Shown: positions 8,620 to 17,232 of the stretch, piece by piece
Numbering within the stretch: position 1 is the stretch's first letter
How the letters are laid out: each line of letters starts with the position of its first letter
Assembly (NCBI RefSeq): GCF_026340675.1
Contig: NZ_JAPEOX010000001.1
Coordinates: 3,906,001-3,970,000 of the forward strand
Direction: 5' to 3'
Source of the DNA: Streptomyces sp. NBC_01264
GTDB taxonomy: Bacteria; Actinomycetota; Actinomycetes; Streptomycetales; Streptomycetaceae
Length of the DNA stretch: 64,000 nt
Notes under the pieces: model-generated
What the model was told of the DNA's origin: nothing
What the model saw: only the letters and a program-made list of their open reading frames with translations
Database searches by the model: none
Position numbers and translations under genes: made by a program

Positions 8620-10404
8620 TCACCGCATCCGGGTGGCCCACTCCTGGACCTTCTTGATCCGCTCGCGCAGCTGTCCCGCCGTGGCTTCCGCACTCGGCGG
8701 TCCGCCGCACACGCGGCGCAGTTCGGTGTGGAGCACCCCGTGCGGTTTGCCGCTCTGGTGGACGTAGGCGCCCACCATCGTGTTGAGCGACTTCCTCAGC
8801 TCCAGCAGTTCCTTGTGGGAGACCACCGGCCGCCGGTCGGCGGGCAGCTCCAGCAGGTCCGCCTCGGAGTCCGGCTTGCGCTTGCTGTGCGCGATCTGCC
8901 GCGACTGCCGCTTCTGGAGCAGCATCTGGACCTGGTCGGGCTCCAGCAGCCCGGGGATGCCGAGGTAGTCTTGCTCCTCTTCACTGCCCGGATGCGCCTG
9001 CATGCCGAACTCGGCGCCGTCGTAAAGCACCCGGTCGAAGACGGCGTCGGACTCCAGCGCCTCGAAGGACATCTGCTCCTCGTCGCCGGTGTCCTCGTCC
9101 TCCTGCTTGTTCGCCTCCTCCATCTCCTTCTCGGAGTCGGCGTACGGGTCTTCCTCGCCCTGCTTCTTCGGCTTGTCGAGGACGTGGTCGCGCTCGACTT
9201 CCATCTCGTTGGCGAAGCCCAGCAGGTAGGGGATGGTCGGCAGGAACACCGACGCCGTCTCGCCGCGCCGGCGCGAGCGCACGAAGCGCCCGACGGCCTG
9301 CGCGAAGAACAGCGGGGTCGAGATGGTGGTCGCGTACACGCCGACCGCGAGCCGCGGTACGTCGACGCCCTCGGACACCATGCGGACGGCGACCATCCAG
9401 CGGTCGTTGCTCGCGGCGAACTCGTCGATGCGCTTCGAGGCCCCGGTGTCGTCGGACAGCACGACGGTGGCCTTGCTCCCCGTGATCTCCCGGATGAGCT
9501 TGGCGTAGGCCCGCGCGGAGTCCTGATCGGCTGCGATGACCAGCCCACCGGCGTCCGGGATGCCCTTCCTGACCTCGGTCAGCCGCTGGTCGGCGGCGCG
9601 CAGCACGTTCGGCATCCAGTCGCCGCGCGCGTCGAGCGCCGTACGCCAGGCCTGCGAGATGGCGTCCTTGGTCATCGGCTCGCCGAGGCGCGCCGCGATC
9701 TCGTCGCCCGCCTTGGTGCGCCAGCGCATGTTGCCGCTGTAGGAGAGGAAGATGACGGGCCGCACGACCCCGTCGCCGAGTGCGTTTCCGTAGCCGTACG
9801 TGTAATCGGCGGAGGACCGCCGAATTCCGTCATTCCCTTCTTCATAGGCCACGAAGGGAATGGGATTCGTATCGGACCGGAAGGGCGTGCCGGTGAGGGC
9901 GAGCCGCCGGGTCGCCGGATCGAACGCCTCCAGGCAGGCCTCGCCCCAGGACTTCGAGTCACCGGCGTGGTGGATCTCGTCCAGGATCACCAGCGTCTTG
10001 CGCTGCTCGCACCGGTTGCGGTGCAGCATCGGGCGCACGCCCACACCCGCGTAGGTGACGGCGACCCCGTGGTAGTCCTTGCTGAGCGGGCCGGCGGAGT
10101 AGTCCGGGTCCAGCCGGATCCCTATCCGGGCGGCGGCTTCCGCCCACTGCTTCTTCAGGTGCTCGGTGGGCGCGACGACGGTCACCTGCTGCACCACGTG
10201 GTGGTGCAGCAGCCAGGACGCGAGGGTCAGCGCGAAGGTGGTCTTTCCGGCGCCGGGGGTGGCGACGGCGAGGAAGTCGCGCGGCTGGGTCTCCAGGTAC
10301 CGGTCCAGCGCACCCTGCTGCCAAGCTCGCAGGGCGCTGGCGGTACCCCAGGGCGCGCGGCCGGGGAAGGCGGGTGAGAGGTGGTGGGAGGCGGTAGTAG
10401 TCAC
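8620..10404 (-). CDS. Superfamily 2 DEAD/DEAH-type helicase
   Basis: The 594-residue protein shows the superfamily 2 helicase motifs in order: Walker A ATPGAGKTTFALTLA (about 49-63), motif Ia TVVAPTEHLKKQW, motif II DEIHHAGDSKSWG (DEIH box), motif III LALTGTPFRSD, motif V RMVSEGVDVPRLAVGVY and motif VI QAVGRFVRSRRRGE. An acidic linker (DPYADSEKEMEEANKQEDED) separates the helicase core from a C-terminal helical part. The architecture is of the type III restriction/UvrB-like helicase group (ResIII). No nuclease domain or methylase neighbour is visible, so a DNA-repair or nucleic-acid remodelling role is more likely than restriction. Confidence 0.9.
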   Translation of the reverse strand: MTTTASHHLSPAFPGRAPWGTASALRAWQQGALDRYLETQPRDFLAVATPGAGKTTFALTLASWLLHHHVVQQVTVVAPTEHLKKQWAEAAARIGIRLDPDYSAGPLSKDYHGVAVTYAGVGVRPMLHRNRCEQRKTLVILDEIHHAGDSKSWGEACLEAFDPATRRLALTGTPFRSDTNPIPFVAYEEGNDGIRRSSADYTYGYGNALGDGVVRPVIFLSYSGNMRWRTKAGDEIAARLGEPMTKDAISQAWRTALDARGDWMPNVLRAADQRLTEVRKGIPDAGGLVIAADQDSARAYAKLIREITGSKATVVLSDDTGASKRIDEFAASNDRWMVAVRMVSEGVDVPRLAVGVYATTISTPLFFAQAVGRFVRSRRRGETASVFLPTIPYLLGFANEMEVERDHVLDKPKKQGEEDPYADSEKEMEEANKQEDEDTGDEEQMSFEALESDAVFDRVLYDGAEFGMQAHPGSEEEQDYLGIPGLLEPDQVQMLLQKRQSRQIAHSKRKPDSEADLLELPADRRPVVSHKELLELRKSLNTMVGAYVHQSGKPHGVLHTELRRVCGGPPSAEATAGQLRERIKKVQEWATRMR

Positions 10405-10437
10405 GGTCTCCGGTTCGGTCTCTCGGCGGCGTTTCCG

Positions 10438-10485
10438 TTCCGGGCGTGCAGTCCGGGCATCTTCCGGGCGTGCGGTCCGGGCATC
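10438..10485. repeat. 24-bp tandem duplication upstream of the helicase
   Basis: Positions 10438-10461 and 10462-10485 are head-to-tail copies that differ at one position (GTGCAGTCC versus GTGCGGTCC). They lie in the 5' region of the helicase gene. Confidence 0.7.
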
Positions 10486-10603
10486 GGTACGGCCGGCGGT
10501 ACGGGCAGTCGTACGTAGGACAACCGGGCCACCTTACCGGCCCGGGCCCACCCCTCGCGGAGGGACAGGCCCGTGACCTCGGCGCGTGCGGCGAGCGTCA
10601 CAC

Positions 10604-10828
10604 TCACCGGGTCAGCGCACGCAGCCGCTCCGCGATCCGCCCGATGTGCTCCTCGTTCCCCGCCGCCACGTCGATGACCAGGTCGTACGCCCCATCCTGA
10701 TCGACATCCCCGAGATCGACTCCGTTGAGGGCGAGGAAGGTCGCGGCGGCGAGCCAGGCGGTGCGCTTGTTCCCGTCGACGAGGGGATGGTTCGTCGCGA
10801 TCCCGTGCAGCAGCGCGGCCGCCAGCCC
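10604..10828 (-). pseudogene. Doc/Fic-family toxin, 5'-truncated remnant
   Basis: Seventy-four codons remain, beginning GLAAALLHGIATNHPLVDGN. They contain the Doc signature HPLVDGNKRTAW (family HxFxDGNKR), then LAAATFLALNGVDL and a tail with YDLVIDVAAGNEEHIGRIAE. The codon immediately upstream in the frame is TGA, so the normal N-terminal half (about 50 residues, including the conserved RDxGLLDSA region) is gone, as is any antitoxin gene. Doc toxins phosphorylate EF-Tu; without the N-terminus this one should be inactive. It lies downstream of an MFS gene in the same orientation. Confidence 0.75.
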
Positions 10829-10904
10829 TCACGTCCGGCCCGCTCCCGCTCACCCCGCACCCAGCCCCGCACGGCGGCCAGTACGGCCTCGTCGACGCCG
10901 GCCA

Positions 10905-10965
10905 AATCCAGCCCCTCCGGCGTTTGAGGAGCGGGGGTCCGGGGGCTGGCCCCCGGCAGCGGCGC
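10905..10965. repeat. Dispersed Streptomyces intergenic repeat
   Basis: The sequence around CCTCCGGCGTTTGAGGAGCG followed by GGGGTCCGGGGGCTGGCCCC is a repeat I recognise from many Streptomyces intergenic regions. It contains the hairpin GGGGGCTGGCCCCC. It follows the MFS gene at 11052 and may act as its terminator. Confidence 0.6.
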
Positions 10966-11051
10966 CGCGCCGGACCACGGGCCTGCCCGGCCCACGGGTG
11001 CACCCGGCCGTCGGGCCGGGGCGCCGGCGGGGCGGCCAGGGCAAACGGATC

Positions 11052-12512
11052 TCAGCCCCGCCGGGGCTCCGCGTCCAGCCGGGTGGCCACCCACGCCCCC
11101 ACCAGCGCCACGCAGGCCATCGGCAGGAACACCACCACGAACGCACCGGGGTGCGAGGCCCCGGCCCCCTCCGCCACGGAGTGCGCCGCCCCCACCGCTC
11201 CCCCGCCCAGCGCGGCGAACGCCGCCCCGCCCGCCGCCAGCAGCACCACGTTCGCCAGCGCGTCCGAGATCTGTAGCGAGGCGGAGTTCGCCCCCGCCTC
11301 CTCCGGCGCCGACAGCTTCAGCAGCAGCACGCTCGTGGACCCGATGACGAGCCCCATCCCCAGGCACCCCAGCGCCCACACCAGCGCGATGATCCACACC
11401 GGCACCCACTCCACGAGCACCGCCGGCGCCCCGGCGATCGCCACGGCGACCATGATCATGCCCAGCACCATCAGCCGTTCCCGGTACGGCGCGGTCCGCC
11501 CCTGCGACTGCACCCACGAACCGGCCGCCCAGGTCACCCCGCCCAGCGCGAGCGAGAACCCGGCCATCGTCGGGCTCAGCCCCCGCTGGGTGACCAGCAT
11601 CAGCGGGATGAAGCTCTCCGCCGCGATGAACGACCCCGCCGCCACGCCCCGCAGCAGCACCACCGACGGCAGCCCGCGCCGCGCCAGGTAGGTCCCGCGC
11701 GGGAGCAGCCCCAGCACCGCGGGCACCAGCAGGGCCGCCCCCGCGAGCCCCGGCAGCAACGACAGCCACCGAAGGTCCTGGGCGGCGTACTGCAGCAGCC
11801 CCGCGCCGACCGAGATCCCGAGGGCGAGCCGGATCCGCCGCCGGTCGAACGCCACGGGCGGAGCCTCGGGGTCCACCGGCCCGGACGCGCTCCGCCGGAT
11901 CGCGGGCAGCGCCACGGCCAGCGGTACGAAGACCAGCGCGGGTATCCCGAGGAAGACCCAGCGCCACCCGAGGTGCTCGGTGACGGTCCCCGCGGCCAGC
12001 GGCCCGACGATCGACGGCACGACCCAGCTCGCGGCGAAGGCCGCCATGATCGCGGGCCTCAGCCGTTCCTCGTAGGCCCGGCTGACGACCACGTAGAGCG
12101 CGACGATGACCAGCCCGCCGCCGAACCCCTGCACGGCCCGCCCGAGCACGAACATCCACATCGTCCCGGCGGTCCCGGAACACACCAGCCCGGCGGCGAA
12201 GGCCCCGATCCCCACGGTCAGCGGCCGCAGCGGCCCCTGCCGGTCGGCCCACTGCCCGGAGAGCACCATCCCGAAGAGGCTGGTGGTGAAGTAGGCGGAG
12301 AAGCCGAAGGCGTAGAGCGCGATCCCGTCCAGCTCCCGGGCGGCCACGGGCATAGCGGTCCCGACGGCCGTGGCCTCGAAGGCGATCAGAAAGATGACGG
12401 AGATGATCCCGATGCTGAGCGTCCGGTACGCGGGCCCGAGGATCCCGCCCTTCGGGCCGTCGGGTATCGCTTCGACGGGTGCGGCAGCAGCTCGCTGTGG
12501 GAGGACGCTCAT
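11052..12512 (-). CDS. MFS transporter, EmrB/QacA-like
   Basis: The 486-residue protein has about 14 hydrophobic segments, starting LSIGIISVIFLIAFEATAVG, in which the helix-1 pattern fits DHA2-type drug exporters. The loop motif GMVLSGQWADRQGPLRPLTV and the helix 4-5 motif GRAVQGFGGGLVIVALYVVV are typical. ATG 12512 (MSVLPQRA) is chosen over longer frames because the residues before it have no family character. Probable proton-driven export of a hydrophobic compound; substrate unknown. It is a single-gene unit. Confidence 0.9.
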   Translation of the reverse strand: MSVLPQRAAAAPVEAIPDGPKGGILGPAYRTLSIGIISVIFLIAFEATAVGTAMPVAARELDGIALYAFGFSAYFTTSLFGMVLSGQWADRQGPLRPLTVGIGAFAAGLVCSGTAGTMWMFVLGRAVQGFGGGLVIVALYVVVSRAYEERLRPAIMAAFAASWVVPSIVGPLAAGTVTEHLGWRWVFLGIPALVFVPLAVALPAIRRSASGPVDPEAPPVAFDRRRIRLALGISVGAGLLQYAAQDLRWLSLLPGLAGAALLVPAVLGLLPRGTYLARRGLPSVVLLRGVAAGSFIAAESFIPLMLVTQRGLSPTMAGFSLALGGVTWAAGSWVQSQGRTAPYRERLMVLGMIMVAVAIAGAPAVLVEWVPVWIIALVWALGCLGMGLVIGSTSVLLLKLSAPEEAGANSASLQISDALANVVLLAAGGAAFAALGGGAVGAAHSVAEGAGASHPGAFVVVFLPMACVALVGAWVATRLDAEPRRG

Positions 12513-12716
12513 CGCCCCAGAGTAAGGCTCACACCTCAGTTTCGACCCTGTCATTCCGACCGATCCCACTCCCTCCCCCAGCCCTAGGCCAAAGGTCCCG
12601 CCCGCCCCCCTCGCCCCTCCCTCTGCGAACGCGGCATGGCAGTCGCATTGCACGCCCCCCGAACCCCTTCCCCACCCTCCCGCCCCCTCGTACGGTCATA
12701 CACATCACCACCACCC

Positions 12717-12788
12717 AGCCGTGTGCCCGAGTGGTTGAGGGACTCGCCTGCAAAGCGAGTTACGCCGGTTCGATTCCGGTCACGGCTT
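12717..12788 (+). tRNA. tRNA-Cys (GCA anticodon)
   Basis: The acceptor stem AGCCGTG (12717-12723) pairs perfectly with CACGGCT (12781-12787), followed by discriminator T (U73, required by cysteinyl-tRNA synthetase). The anticodon stem CTCGC/GCGAG encloses CTGCAAA, giving anticodon GCA. The T arm is GCCGG-TTCGATT-CCGGT. CCA is not encoded. The 3' 44 bases form the attL repeat of the AICE, so integration leaves the tRNA intact. Confidence 0.9.
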
Positions 12789-12790
12789 CT
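12747..12790 (+). repeat. attL, 44-bp direct repeat
   Basis: It is identical over 44 bases to 30432-30475. It begins in the anticodon loop (CCTGCAAAGCGAG) and ends just past the discriminator base (CACGGCTTCT). The flanking bases differ on both sides, which fixes the limits. Confidence 0.95.
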
Positions 12791-12810
12791 GATGGCCCGA
12801 CCAGCCATAA

Positions 12811-12848
12811 CGAATGGGCGGCACCCCACACGGGGTGCCGCCCATTCG
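12811..12848. terminator. Strong hairpin between tRNA-Cys and int
   Basis: Perfect 17-bp arms (12811-12827, 12832-12848) enclose ACAC. It lies just after attL and can terminate int transcription and tRNA read-through in either direction. Confidence 0.8.
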
Positions 12849-12854
12849 GCTGTT

Positions 12855-12876
12855 CGTCTCAGTTCCCGTCTCAGTT
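12855..12876. other. Probable integrase arm-type binding sites, left end
   Basis: Two direct copies of CGTCTCAGTT with 12-bp pitch (12855-12864, 12867-12876) overlap the int stop codon. The same paired motif occurs near attR (30296-30316), which is the arrangement expected for integrase arm sites. Confidence 0.55.
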
Positions 12877-14145
12877 GGCAGGTACGAGCACGCCGGCCGT
12901 GCCGTCGTCGTCCTCATCCGGTCGGTCCGTCTCGGTCTTCCAGATCAGTCCGTCGACCTGCCGCGCCACATCGGTCCGCACCGCGTCGACCATGTGCTGA
13001 TACCGCGCGGCCATGGCCGTGGTCGACCACCCCATGAGGCCCATGACGGCCCGCTCGGGGACGCCGAGGATAAGCAGCACCGTGGCCGCCGTGTGCCGTG
13101 CGTCGTGGAGCCGTCCGTCACGAACCTTCGCTTCCACGAGCAAGGCCTTCCACTCCGCCCAATCCCTCCGGTGCGAGGGGCTGCGCCCGTGCTCGTCGGG
13201 GAACACCCACTCCCCTTCTACCCAGCGCTTCCCAACTGCCTGCCGCTCCGCGTCCTGAGCCTTGCGGTGGGCTCGCAGTAGGTCAACGAGCTGTTCCGGG
13301 AGACCTACCGCGCGGCGGCCGGCACGCGACTTGGTGACGGAGGTCTCCGGGTTAGTACGCCGCTTCTCCGGGCAGTACCCGGCCTTCCGGCCGCAGGGAG
13401 CGCTGCACCCGTGCGCGTACTGCGGGCGGTGGCGACTACGGCGGACCACGAGGAACCCACCTTCGAGGTCTACGTCATCCCACTTCAGGGCAAGTACCTC
13501 CCCCTGACGCAGCCCGAGGGCGAGCGCGACGGCCCAGCGCGCCGAATTCCGCTGCCGACCAGAGGCCTCCAGGAGCCGCTGTACCTCTTTAACCGTGTAG
13601 GGCTCCGCCTCGTAGTCGCCCGTCTTCGGAGCCTTGGCCAGCTGGACCGGGTTCTTCCCGAGGTGGCCGCGTCGCACTGCCTCGTTGAGCGCGGTACGGA
13701 AGGTGCGGTGCACCTGATGTGCGGTCGCGGGCTTGCTGCCGTTGGCCTGCATCTTCGCGTAGAAGACCTCGATGTGCTCGGGCGTGAGCCTGTCGAGACG
13801 GTGAGCGCCCAGTCCGGGGATGAGGTGCTTCCGCACGGCGACTCCGTACCCGACCATCGTGTTGTCGTTGACCCCGAGCGGGGCGACGTTCTCGATCCAG
13901 TGCGTCAGCCACACCTTGACCGTCATAGCCTTGCCCGGCTTCCGCACGGTCTTGGCCTCCCGCTCCTTCTCCAGTTTCCTTACGGCGGTCGTGACTTCAG
14001 CACGGGTCTTGCGCTCCACGTGGCGCCGGTCAGGTGAGCCGTCGTCGCGCACACCGACCGTGACGCGGCCGTGCCACTTTCCGTCCTTCCCGAGATAGAT
14101 GGAGCTACGGCCGTTGGGCTGGCGGGTCCGCTTGTTCTCTGTCAT
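12871..14145 (-). CDS. int: Tyrosine recombinase, AICE integrase
   Basis: The 424-residue protein catalyses site-specific recombination between the tRNA-Cys att sites. The N-terminus has an arm-binding-like segment (SIYLGKDGKWHGRVTVGV). A SAM-like core-binding domain follows (TVKVWLTHWIENVAPLGVND). The catalytic domain has Arg in ALGLRQGEVLALKWDDVDLE, the HxxR box in LHDARHTAATVLLILG, the second His/Trp region in MGWSTTAMAARYQH and the Tyr nucleophile in AARYQHMVD. A Cys-rich insert (HGCSAPCGRKAGYCP) is common in Streptomyces AICE integrases. ATG 14145 lies 11 bases after the xis stop, so the two form one operon reading towards attL. Confidence 0.96.
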   Translation of the reverse strand: MTENKRTRQPNGRSSIYLGKDGKWHGRVTVGVRDDGSPDRRHVERKTRAEVTTAVRKLEKEREAKTVRKPGKAMTVKVWLTHWIENVAPLGVNDNTMVGYGVAVRKHLIPGLGAHRLDRLTPEHIEVFYAKMQANGSKPATAHQVHRTFRTALNEAVRRGHLGKNPVQLAKAPKTGDYEAEPYTVKEVQRLLEASGRQRNSARWAVALALGLRQGEVLALKWDDVDLEGGFLVVRRSRHRPQYAHGCSAPCGRKAGYCPEKRRTNPETSVTKSRAGRRAVGLPEQLVDLLRAHRKAQDAERQAVGKRWVEGEWVFPDEHGRSPSHRRDWAEWKALLVEAKVRDGRLHDARHTAATVLLILGVPERAVMGLMGWSTTAMAARYQHMVDAVRTDVARQVDGLIWKTETDRPDEDDDGTAGVLVPAN

Positions 14146-14156
14146 GGGCAGCCCCT

Positions 14157-14393
14157 TCAGGCAGCGGTGGAGGTAGGGCGGTGCGCTTCGCGGAGCCGGG
14201 CCAGGAAGTCGTTCACGGCTTCCGCCGGCACGCGGCGAAGCCGGCCGATGGGCACGGACTCCAGCTGTCCGGAGCTGATGAGGTGAAAGCACGTGGTCCG
14301 GCCGATGGAGAGTCGGCGGGCGGCCTCTTCGACCCTCAGCAGCACCAGGGTTGGATCTGCCACGTGGGACACGGCGTCATGGGCGTCATGCAT
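14157..14393 (-). CDS. xis: Excisionase-like HTH protein
   Basis: The 78-residue protein carries a MerR-like/HTH_17 DNA-binding fold: LLRVEEAARRLSIGRTTCFH, then LISSGQLESVPIGRLRRVP and AEAVNDFLARLRE. This is the standard AICE Xis, which bends att DNA and directs the integrase towards excision. ATG 14393 is selected because the sequence before it has no family character and lies in the iteron region. It is co-transcribed with int. Confidence 0.9.
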   Translation of the reverse strand: MHDAHDAVSHVADPTLVLLRVEEAARRLSIGRTTCFHLISSGQLESVPIGRLRRVPAEAVNDFLARLREAHRPTSTAA

Positions 14394-14412
14394 GGGCTCG
14401 CTCCTTGGGGCG

Positions 14413-14666
14413 CCACAGAAACCACGAAATACACAGAAACCCGGGACAGGACCGCTGACCTGCGGGAACGAGGGGGTTGGGGCCGGTGGCTGGGCTGCCA
14501 CAGAAAGGGCGGGAAGTCCCACAGAAATAAGCGGCCCGGGGTGGGCTCGTATTTGTGTGGTTCTTCTGCGGGTTTCTGTGGCAGCCACCCGGGAGCCCTC
14601 ATTGAGGGTGTTCGCGCAGGTCAGGGGCCGGGTGGGGCTATTTCTGTGATTCTGTGGTTTCTGTGG
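14413..14666. other. Iteron array, candidate replication origin of the AICE
   Basis: The nonamer CCACAGAAA and close variants occur in one orientation at 14413, 14431, 14498 and 14519. Its complement TTTCTGTGG or a one-mismatch form occurs at 14552, 14573, 14641, 14649 and 14658. No convincing gene fits here, and the array lies directly between xis and the replication genes. Binding by the replication initiator is the probable function. Confidence 0.65.
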
Positions 14667-14672
14667 CGGGGG

Positions 14673-16223
14673 TCAGAGGGTGGGTTCGCTCAGCTGGGGG
14701 TGGATGAGGTAGCGCGGGGACGGCGGCCGGCCCCTGCCTCCGGTGCGCTGGGCGGGCTGGCAGCGGACGTACCCGTGGTCCTCCAACAGGTCCAGCGCGG
14801 GGTCCAGATCGGCGACCGTGGGGAACTCGGAGCGGGAGAGCTTCACCATGAGGTCGCGCTTGCTGACCTCGGTCCACTTTTGGGTGCGCAGCAGTTCCAG
14901 CACGGTGTGAGCGCGGGAGGCGGTGTGGTCGGCGCCCATCAGGTCAAAGACCGCGAGGGCGTGGCCGGTGAAGTAGTCCGAGAGCTTGACCGCGTCGCGC
15001 ATGGTGTCGGCGGTGATGGGCTGGGTGTGCCCGTCCTCGGTGTGGGAGGCCAGGTGCAGCAGTCCTGCGAGGCGGCAGGTCGCACCACCGAGCTTCGCGG
15101 CCCAGTTCCTGATGTGGCCGAGGTCTCCGCCGCGCTTGCGCAGCCGCGGTTCCTGTCGCCGCTCGTAGGCGGCCAGCGCTTCGTTCGCTTCGGGGGTGAG
15201 CTGGAGTACGGCCGGGTCGGTCCAGCCTGCGAGAGCCATCGTCAACGCGGTGACGCGCTCTTCGTAGGCGTCGGCCACGTCCTCGGAGAGAGGCTCGGGG
15301 AGCACTTCCCGGTAGCCCACAAGGTCTTCGGGCAAGGAGTACAGGAACCGCCCCAGCAGTCCCCTGTCACCTGCCCCCTTGATGCGGCTGATGTCTTCCA
15401 GAACCGAGGGCTGCACCGTCTGCCCCATGGTGAGAGCGGGGGACTCGATGAACTCCTCACGCCCCCTGCGGTCGACGCGCAGGCGGTCGCCTGCCTGCCC
15501 CTTGAGGAACACTTCCATGTTGGGGGTGCCCGAGTAGCGTCCGGCGATGATGTCGAAGATGCCGCCCTCGGCGGACATGACCGAGAGCCTGCCGCCCTGT
15601 TCGGCCAGCAGAGAGGCGATGACCTCGGGGGTGGCGTCGTCGGCCAGGAGCCGGGGCTTGGTGGGCACGACGATGGACTCCGCGACCTGCGCGAGGCCGA
15701 TTGCCTCGGCCACGAGCTGGTCGCGCTTGTCTGCCTCCGCGCGGGCTGCTTTCGCAGCCGCGTTGTCCGCGACTTCCTTGGCGAGTTTCGCCGTGAGTTC
15801 GGCTTCGATGATGGCGCCGGCCGATGCTGCGGCAAGCAGTGCCTCGCACCTGTAGAGCGGGTTGGTCATCAGGCTGAACACCGCCGATTTGCGGCTGCCC
15901 GGGGGGAGGGCCATGACGACGAACAGGTTGACGGGCTCGCGCCACCGGCCTCGGACGTGAACGACGGCGCGGCCCCCGGCGGCCGTGGACAGGACCGCGA
16001 GGGCGAGTGAGGCGGCCGCGTCCACGGACGTCTGCGTCTCCTCGGCCACGCCGCGCACGAAGTCTCCGAGCCAGGCCGGGAAGACCTCGGTGGGGAAGGC
16101 GGGAAGTTCACGCTGGGCGGTGAGCGGGATCGGCTCGTCCCACGGCGCTGCGGCCGCCTGCTGGGCGTCCAGTGCTTCGAAGCCCGCCCACAGCTCCGAG
16201 CTGTCCACGGGGTGTGTGGTCAT
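14673..16223 (-). CDS. DUF3987 (YfjI-like) replication protein
   Basis: The 516-residue protein has a P-loop-like ATPase segment NLFVVMALPPGSRKSAVFSL (about 108-127) followed by a coiled, Ala-rich helix (AKLAKEVADNAAAKAARAEA). It continues with RLSVMSAEGGIFDIIAGRYS and VFLKGQAGDRLRVDR, the layout of DUF3987 proteins. The C-terminal 80 residues look like a winged helix (TVLELLRTQKWTEVSKRDLM). It overlaps the upstream primase-polymerase gene by four bases (ATGA). Together they form the RepPP-type replication module; this protein may be the helicase component and may bind the adjacent iterons (inference). Confidence 0.85.
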   Translation of the reverse strand: MTTHPVDSSELWAGFEALDAQQAAAAPWDEPIPLTAQRELPAFPTEVFPAWLGDFVRGVAEETQTSVDAAASLALAVLSTAAGGRAVVHVRGRWREPVNLFVVMALPPGSRKSAVFSLMTNPLYRCEALLAAASAGAIIEAELTAKLAKEVADNAAAKAARAEADKRDQLVAEAIGLAQVAESIVVPTKPRLLADDATPEVIASLLAEQGGRLSVMSAEGGIFDIIAGRYSGTPNMEVFLKGQAGDRLRVDRRGREEFIESPALTMGQTVQPSVLEDISRIKGAGDRGLLGRFLYSLPEDLVGYREVLPEPLSEDVADAYEERVTALTMALAGWTDPAVLQLTPEANEALAAYERRQEPRLRKRGGDLGHIRNWAAKLGGATCRLAGLLHLASHTEDGHTQPITADTMRDAVKLSDYFTGHALAVFDLMGADHTASRAHTVLELLRTQKWTEVSKRDLMVKLSRSEFPTVADLDPALDLLEDHGYVRCQPAQRTGGRGRPPSPRYLIHPQLSEPTL

Positions 16224-17146
16224 GCCGCCCCTCCCAGGGTGTTGCGGGCGCTGCGCTGGATGCCGTCGCGGATGCTGGCCGCGATGCGGGACGGCGCGAG
16301 CCCCTGGGGCGCGGCGGCGGTGAGCGCGGCGGTGACTTCCGTCTCGGTGAGGGTTCCGGCGGCGATGAGGCGGCCGAGGGCGTAGGCGGCGTTGTAGAGC
16401 GTGGTGTTCTGGGTGCCGGTGGTAGCGGCGGCGACCTTGGCGACCTCGCCGTTGAGAGCGGCCGTCGCGTACCGGTCCGCCTTCCCGATCCGGGAGCGGA
16501 GCACAGCCACAGGGACCGGGGCGGGTGCGGGCGGTGTGGCGAGCAGGTCACAGAGCCACGTGGGGAGAGCAGCGGGGGGCGCGTCGTGAATGATCTCGTA
16601 CGAGCCGGTGCCGACCGTGCTGCCGGCCGCGACCACGTACCCGCCCCAGGCTCGCGTATCGACCTTCCAGCCCAGGCGTCCTGCGCTGCCACGCAGCTGC
16701 TTTTCGGCGGGGGCGGTGAAGTACAGGTGCTGGCCGCCACGGCGGGTGCGCACCGTGAACGTCTCGGTCGGCAGCCGCTCGCCAGCGCGCTCGCAGATCA
16801 TCGCGAAGACGTCCAGACCGTCGGTGGCTCCGGCCCATTCCTGGGGTGCGGGTCCGTCGTCGTCCTTGGGGATGTCGAGGTCCACTACGAGGAGTCCGGC
16901 GGGGCCGGTGGCGAGGCCGACGTTGTAGGGGGCCGCCTGCCAGCACGCGGTGATGTTCCCGGGGTCGAGGGTGGCTCGCTGTTCGGGGGTGCGGTGGCCG
17001 TCCGCGCAGCGACCCGTACGGGGGCAGTTGCGTTCGGGGTGTCCGGCGGGCCGCTTGTCCCCGGGGCGCAGGGGGAAGACGGGCCAGCCTCGCTCTGCGG
17101 CGGCCAGGGCGGCGCTCAGCAGCGTCGGGGCGGGGGTTGGTGTCAT
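16220..17146 (-). CDS. Bifunctional DNA primase/polymerase (prim-pol)
   Basis: The 308-residue protein belongs to the archaeo-eukaryotic primase family found on AICEs and plasmids. The N-terminus LLSAALAAAERGWPVFPLRP is the family signature. The catalytic acidic pair is visible in AGLLVVDLDIPKDDD, and the nucleotide-binding GGQHLYF follows RTRRG. The C-terminal third (LGRLIAAGTLTETEVTAALT) is a helical PriCT-like region. ATG 17146 follows AGGAGC. It primes element replication at the iteron origin. Its leader holds the hairpin shared with the 24010 gene. Confidence 0.92.
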   Translation of the reverse strand: MTPTPAPTLLSAALAAAERGWPVFPLRPGDKRPAGHPERNCPRTGRCADGHRTPEQRATLDPGNITACWQAAPYNVGLATGPAGLLVVDLDIPKDDDGPAPQEWAGATDGLDVFAMICERAGERLPTETFTVRTRRGGQHLYFTAPAEKQLRGSAGRLGWKVDTRAWGGYVVAAGSTVGTGSYEIIHDAPPAALPTWLCDLLATPPAPAPVPVAVLRSRIGKADRYATAALNGEVAKVAAATTGTQNTTLYNAAYALGRLIAAGTLTETEVTAALTAAAPQGLAPSRIAASIRDGIQRSARNTLGGAA

Positions 17147-17167
17147 GCTGGGGGTGCTCCTGTTTCT

Positions 17168-17224
17168 GCGAAGGGACTGGGCAAGCCGGGGCGGTCGCGG
17201 TCTTTGGAGAGAGGCGACCGCCCC
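17168..17224 (-). promoter_or_regulatory. Structured 5' leader, copy 1 (before prim-pol)
   Basis: An 11-bp stem, GGGGCGGTCGC (17188-17198) with GCGACCGCCCC (17214-17224), closes a loop containing, on the minus strand, CTCTCTCC. A second copy with compensatory stem changes lies at 24029-24076. It lies about 20-80 bases upstream of the prim-pol start. The role is perhaps translational control or attenuation. Confidence 0.6.
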
Positions 17225-17232
17225 GGGCACAG

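Noticed and set aside
8341..10377. A 678-codon open frame on the plus strand opposite the helicase gene.
   Set aside because: It is an antisense shadow caused by GC-rich third positions; the minus-strand frame has a full ordered set of helicase motifs and the plus frame has none.
14400..14670. A CRISPR-like repeat array.
   Set aside because: The units are only nine bases, unevenly spaced and occur in both orientations, which fits iterons and not CRISPR.
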